From Theocolax elegans (taxonomy: Eukaryota > Arthropoda > Insecta > Hymenoptera > Cerocephalidae): a DNA stretch of 64,000 nucleotides. The stretch spans positions 64,484,668 through 64,548,667 of the forward strand of contig CM047431.1 of NCBI GenBank assembly GCA_026168455.1. The letters are read 5' to 3'. The first letter of the stretch is position 1, and the number at the start of each line of letters is the position of its first letter. Made by a program: the position numbers and the translations under genes. The notes under the pieces are model-generated. The model made no database searches. It saw only the letters and a program-made list of their open reading frames with translations, and was not told where the DNA came from. Shown here in pieces: positions 58,886 to 64,000 of the stretch.

Positions 58886-61800
58886 AATTTGATCAACCAG
58901 GCCGGGGAACGAAACTGAAAATATTGAAAAAATCGATGTTTTTACCGTTTATGTGTGTGTCTTTACGCTTGAAAATGCATTTGAATGAGATCGACCCGGC
59001 CTGGGAACGAAACTGAAAATATTGAAAAAGTCGACGTTTTGGCCGTTTATATGTGTATTTTGACACATATAAATGCATTTGAATTTGATCAACCAGGTCG
59101 GGGACGAAACTGAAAATTTTGAAGAAATCGATGTTTTTACCGTTTATGTGTGTGTCTTTACGCTTAAAAATGCATTTGAATAAGATCAACCTAACCGGGG
59201 CACGAAATTGAAAATATTGAAAAAGTCGACGTGTTGGCCGGTTTTATGTGTATTTTGACACATATAAATGCATTTGAATTTGGTCAAACAGGCCAGGGAA
59301 CGAAACTGAAAATATTGAAAAAGTCGACGATTTTGCCGGTTTTATGTGTATTTTGACAAATATAAATGCATTTGAATTTGATCAACCAGGTCGGGGACGA
59401 AACTGAAAATTTTGAAGAAATCGATGTTTTTACCGTTTATGTGTGTGTCTTTACGCTTAAAAATGCATTTGAATAAGATCAACCTAACCGGGGCACGAAA
59501 TTGAAAATATTGAAAAAGTCGACGTTTTGGCCGGTTTTATGTATATTTTCACACATATAAATGCATTTGAATTTGATCAACGAGGCCGGGGAACGTAGCT
59601 GAAAATATTAAAAAATCGATGTTTTTACCGTTTATGTGTGTGTCTTTACGCTTAAAAATGCATTTGAATGAGATCGACCCGGCCGGGGAACGAAACTGAA
59701 AATATTGAAAAAGTCGACGTTTTGGCCGTTTATATGTGTATTTTGACCCATTAAATGCATTTGAATTTGATCAACCCGGCCGGCGAACGAAAAAGAAAAT
59801 ATTGAAATAATCGACGTTTAGGCCGGTTTTATGTGTATTTTGACACATATAAATGAATTTGAATTTGATCAACCAGGCCGGGGAACGAAACTGAAAATAT
59901 TGAAAAAATTGATGTTTTTACCGTTTATGTGTGTTTCATTACGCTTAAAAATGCATTTGAATGAGATCGACCCGGCCTGAGAACGAAACTGAAAATATTG
60001 AAAAAGTCGACGTTTTGGCCGTTTATATGTGTATTTTGACACATATAAATGCATTTGAATTTGATCAACCAGGCTGGAGACGAAACTGAAATTATTGAAA
60101 ATCGATGTTTTTACCGTTTATGTGTGTCCTTACGCTTAAAAATGCATATGAATGAAATCGGCCCGGCCGGGGATCAAAATTGAAAATTATATAAACATAG
60201 TTGTTTTGGTCAGTATTCTGTGTATTTTCACACATATAAATGCATTTGAACTCGATCAACGCGGCCGGGGAACGAAACTGAAAATATTGAAAAAGTCGAC
60301 GTTTTGGCCGGTTTTATGTGTATTTTGACACAAAAAAATGCATTTGAATTTGATCAACGAGGCCGGGGAACGAAATTGAAAATTTTTAAAAAATCGACGT
60401 TTTGGCCGGTTTTATGTATATTTTCACACATATAAATGCATTTGAATTTGATCAACCAGGCCGGGGAACGAAACTGAAAATATTGAAAAAATCGATGTTT
60501 TTACCGTTTATGTGTGTGTCTTTACGCTTAAAAATGCATTTGAATGAGATCGACCCGGCCTGGGAACGAAACTGAAAATATTGAAAAAGTCGACGTTTTG
60601 GCCGTTTATATGTGTATTTTGACACATATAAATGCATTTGCATTTGATCAACCAGGTCGGGGACGAAACTGAAAATTTTGAAGAAATCGATGTTTTTACC
60701 GTTTATGTGTGTGTCTTTACGCTTAAAAATGCATTTGAATAAGACCAACCTAACCGGGGCACGAAATTGAAAATATTGAAAAAGTCGACGTTTTGGCCGG
60801 TTTTATGTGTATTTTGACACATATAAATGCATTTAAATTTGATCAACCCGGCCGATGAACGAAAATGAAAATATTGAAAATCAATGTTTTTACCGTTTAT
60901 GTGTACGTCTTTACGCTTAAAAATGCATTTGAATAAGATCAACCTAACCGGAGCACGAAACTGAAAATATTGAAAAAGTCGACGTTTTGGCCGGTATTAT
61001 GTGTATTTTGACACATATAAATGCATTTAAATTTGATCAACTAGGTCGGGGAACGAAACTGCAAATATTGAAAAAGTCGACATTTTGGCCCGGTTTTATG
61101 TGTATTTTGACACATATAAATGCATTTGAATGTGATCAAACAGGCCAGGGAACGAAACTGAAAATATTGAAAAAGTCGACGATTTGGCCGGTTTTATGTG
61201 TATTTTGACAAATATAAATGCATTTGAATTTGATCAACCAGGCCGGGGAGCGAAACTGAAAATATTGAAAATATCGATGTTATTACCGTTTATGTGTGTG
61301 TATACACTTATAAATGCATTTAAATTTGATCAACCAGGCCGGGGAACGAAATTGAAAATTTTCAAAAAGTCGACGTTTTGGCCGTTTATATGTGTATTTT
61401 GAAACATATAATTGCATTTGAATGTGATCTACCCGGCCGGCGAACGAAAAAGAAAATATTGAAATAATCGACGTTTAGGCCGGTTTTATGTGTATTTTGA
61501 CACATATAAATGAATTTGAATTTGATCAACCAGGCCGGGGAACGAAACTGAAAATATTGAAAAAATCGATGTTTTTACCGTTTATGTGTGTGTCTTTACG
61601 CTTAATAATGCATTTGAATAAGATCAACCTAACCGGGGCACGAAACTGAAAATATTGAAAAAGTCGACATTTTGGCCGGTTTTATGTGTATTTTGACACA
61701 TATAAATGCATTTGAATTTGGTCAAACAGGCCAGGGAACGAAACTGAAAATATTGAAAAAGTCGACGATTTGGCCGGTTTTATGTGTATTTTGACAAATA

Positions 61801-64000
61801 TAAATGCATTTGAATTTGATCAACCAGGCCGGGGAACGAAACTGAAAATATTGAAAAAGTCGATGTTTTTACCGTTTATGTGTGTGTCTTTACGCTTAAA
61901 AATGCATTTGAATGAGATCGACCCGGCCGGAGAACGAAATTGAAAATTTTTAAAAAATCGACGTTTTGGCCGGTTTTATGTATATTTTCACACATATAAA
62001 TGCATTTGAATTTGATCAACCAGGCCGGGGAACGAAACTGAAAATATTGAAAAAATCGATGTTTTTACCGTTTATGTGTGTGTCTTTACGCTTGAAAATG
62101 CATTTGAATGAGATCGACCCGGCCAGGGAACGAAACTGAAAATATTGAAAAAGTCGACGTTTTGGCCGTTTATATGTGTATTTTGACACATATAAATGCA
62201 TTTGAATTTGATCAACCAGGTCGGGGACGAAACTGAAAATTTTGAAGAAATCGATGTTTTTACCGTTTATGTGTGTGTCTTTACGCTTAAAAATGCATTT
62301 GAATAAGATCAACCTAACCGGAGCACGAAACTGAAAATATTGAAAAAGTCGACGTTTTGGCCGGTATTATGTGTATTTTGACAAATATAAGTGCATTTGA
62401 ATTTGATCAACCAGGTCGGGGACGAAACTGAAAATTTTGAAGAAATCGATGTTTTTACCGTTTATGTGTGTGTCTTTACGCTTAAAAATGCATTTGAATA
62501 AGATCAACCTAACCGGGGCACGAAATTGAAAATATTGAAAAAGTCGACGTTTTGGCCGGTTTTATGTATATTTTCACACATATAAATGCATTTGAATTTG
62601 ATCAACGAGGCCGGGGAACGTAACTGAAAATATTAAAAAATCGATGTTTTTACCGTTTATGTGTGTGTCTTTACGCTTAAAAATGCATTTGAATGAGATC
62701 GACCCGGCCGGGGAACGAAACTGAAAATATTGAAAAAGTCGACGTTTTGGCCGTTTATATGTGTATTTTGACACATTAAATGCATTTGAATTTGATCTAC
62801 CCGGCCGGCGAACGAAAAAGAAAATATTGAAATAATCGACGTTTAGGCCGGTTTTATGTGTATTTTGACACATATAAATGAATTTGAATTTGATCAACCA
62901 GGTCGGGGAACGAAACTGAAAATATTGAAAAAATTGATGTTTTTACCGTTTATGTGTGTTTCATTACGCTTAAAAATGCATTTGAATGAGATCGACCCGG
63001 CCTGGGAACGAAACTGAAAATATTGAAAAAGTCGACGTTTTGGCCGTTTATATGTGTATTTTGACACATATAAATGCATTTGAATTTGATCTACCCGGCC
63101 GGCGAACGAAAAAGAAAATATTGAAATAATCGACGTTTAGGCCGGTTTTATGTGTATTTTGACACATATAAATGAATTTGAATTTGATCAACCAGGCCGG
63201 GGAACGAAACTGAAAATATTGAAAAAATTGATGTTTTTACCGTTTATGTGTGTTTCATTACGCTTAAAAATGCATTTGAATGAGATCGACCCGGCCTGGG
63301 AACGAAACTGAAAATATTGAAAAAGTCGACGTTTTGGCCGTTTATATGTGTATTTTGACACATATAAATGCATTTGAATTTGATCAACCAGGTCGGGGAC
63401 GAAACTGAAAATTTTGAAGAAATCGATGTTTTTACCGTTTATGTGTGTGTCTTTACGCTTAAAAATGCATTTGAATAAGATCAACCTAACCGGGGCACGA
63501 AATTGAAAATATTGAAAAAGTCGACGTGTTGGCCGGTTTTATGTGTATTTTGACACATATAAATGCATTTGAATTTGGTCAAACAGGCCAGGGAACGAAA
63601 CTGAAAATATTGAAAAAGTCGACGATTTTGCCGGTTTTATGTGTATTTTGACAAATATAAATGCATTTGAATTTGATCAACCAGGTCGGGGACGAAACTG
63701 AAAATTTTGAAGAAATCGATGTTTTTACCGTTTATGTGTGTGTTTTTACGCTTAAAAATGCATTTGAATAAGATCAACCTAACCGGGGCACGAAATTGAA
63801 AATATTGAAAAAGTCGACGTTTTGGCCGGTTTTATGTATATTTTCACACATATAAATGCATTTGAATTTGATCAACGAGGCCGGGGAACGTAACTGAAAA
63901 TATTAAAAAATCGATGTTTTTACCGTTTATGTGTGTGTCTTTACGCTTAAAAATGCATTTGAATAAGATCAACCTAACCGGGGCACGAAACTGAAAATAT
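58886..64000. repeat. Second long-period arrangement (offsets 4,295, 3,025 and about 1,560 bp)
   Basis: The unusual variants GTCGACGTGTTGGCCGG (59,226 and 63,521) and ACGATTTTGCCGG (59,325 and 63,620) recur 4,295 bp apart (44 monomers), over at least 660 bp. Other segments recur 3,025 bp apart (59,582 and 62,607) and about 1,560 bp apart (58,893, 60,452, 62,016). The unit is cut by the window end, so its full length is not known. Confidence 0.75.

Larger units (their letters stand above)
44534..64000. repeat. Satellite array, right block
   Basis: About 19.5 kb of the same 97-98-bp monomer, roughly 199 copies, running off the end of the window. Type A and type B monomers are interleaved, often alternating, which gives many dimers of about 195 bp. 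Frequent local variants (AACCTAACCGGGGCACG, AAACAGGCCAGGGAACG, ATATGAATGAAATCGGCCCG) act as markers and reveal the higher-order repeats. The block is more uniform than the left one. Confidence 0.97.

Noticed and set aside
20000..64000. Dozens of repeated open frames of 60-130 codons in the satellite, on both strands, some identical in many copies
   Set aside because: They repeat because the monomers repeat. Monomer length (97-98 bp) is not a multiple of three, both strands are open, and the products show no domain; nothing suggests translation.
19976..64000. CENP-B-box-like sequence on the minus strand of the monomer (TTTCGTTCCCCGGCCGGG)
   Set aside because: The two conserved blocks TTCG and CGGG are present, but the gap is 9 instead of 7 bases and the central A is missing, so it does not fit the known box.
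19976..64000. CRISPR array
   Set aside because: Repeats of about 98 bp are contiguous with no unique spacers, in a eukaryotic context.

Overview
The window is eukaryotic and most likely from an insect; spliced genes with short GT-AG introns, AT-rich spacers, Ty3/Gypsy (Metaviridae-type) retrotransposons and satellite DNA fit a hymenopteran, but nothing here proves the order. It divides into a small gene-bearing part (1-6.7 kb), a nested repeat/retrotransposon part (6.7-19.85 kb), and a very large satellite array (about 19.98-64.0 kb) that holds a second LTR retrotransposon at 32.27-44.53 kb.

Genes. Two probable host genes start head to head about 0.2-0.3 kb apart. One, on the minus strand, has a 72-bp intron and encodes a Pro/Gly/Tyr/Gln-rich protein with a CtBP-type PLNLS motif. 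The other, on the plus strand, has a 37-codon first exon that splices in phase 0, across a 4.5-kb repeat-filled intron, to an exon with an OTU cysteine-protease domain. The last codons of the OTU reading frame lie inside the LTR of a retrotransposon, so this gene is truncated or interrupted.

Element 1 (6,696-19,847, minus strand) is a Ty3/Gypsy element: 5' LTR on the right, a tRNA-Lys-type primer site, a leader holding a 1-kb foldback element, gag with zinc knuckles, pol (PR-RT-RNase H-IN with GPY/F) and a third arginine-rich ORF in the env position that runs through the polypurine tract into the 3' LTR. Its pol keeps one frame from end to end but carries three premature stops. Its 3' LTR is interrupted by another repeat family, also present at 1.4-2.2 kb.

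Satellite. A roughly 97-98-bp monomer in two types (A and B) fills both flanks of element 2, about 31.7 kb and roughly 325 monomers. The right block holds a 4,484-bp higher-order repeat (46 monomers) in about 2.8 nearly identical copies, followed by a second long-period arrangement (offsets of 4,295 and 3,025 bp). The left block has older, shorter, less regular higher-order repeats (about 780, 957, 585 and 390 bp). Each monomer is dense in short dyads. This is the architecture of a centromeric or pericentromeric satellite, but that role is inference.

Element 2 (32,274-44,529, minus strand) is a Ty3/Gypsy copy inserted into the satellite with a 4-bp target duplication (one mismatch). It has LTRs about 97% alike, a perfect 18-nt tRNA-Arg primer site and a long AT-rich leader with at least nine copies of a hairpin motif. 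It is dead: frameshifts in gag and pol, a 1,479-bp tandem duplication across the gag-pol junction, and loss of the integrase catalytic core. Most small open frames in the satellite and the LTRs are chance frames and are not annotated as genes.
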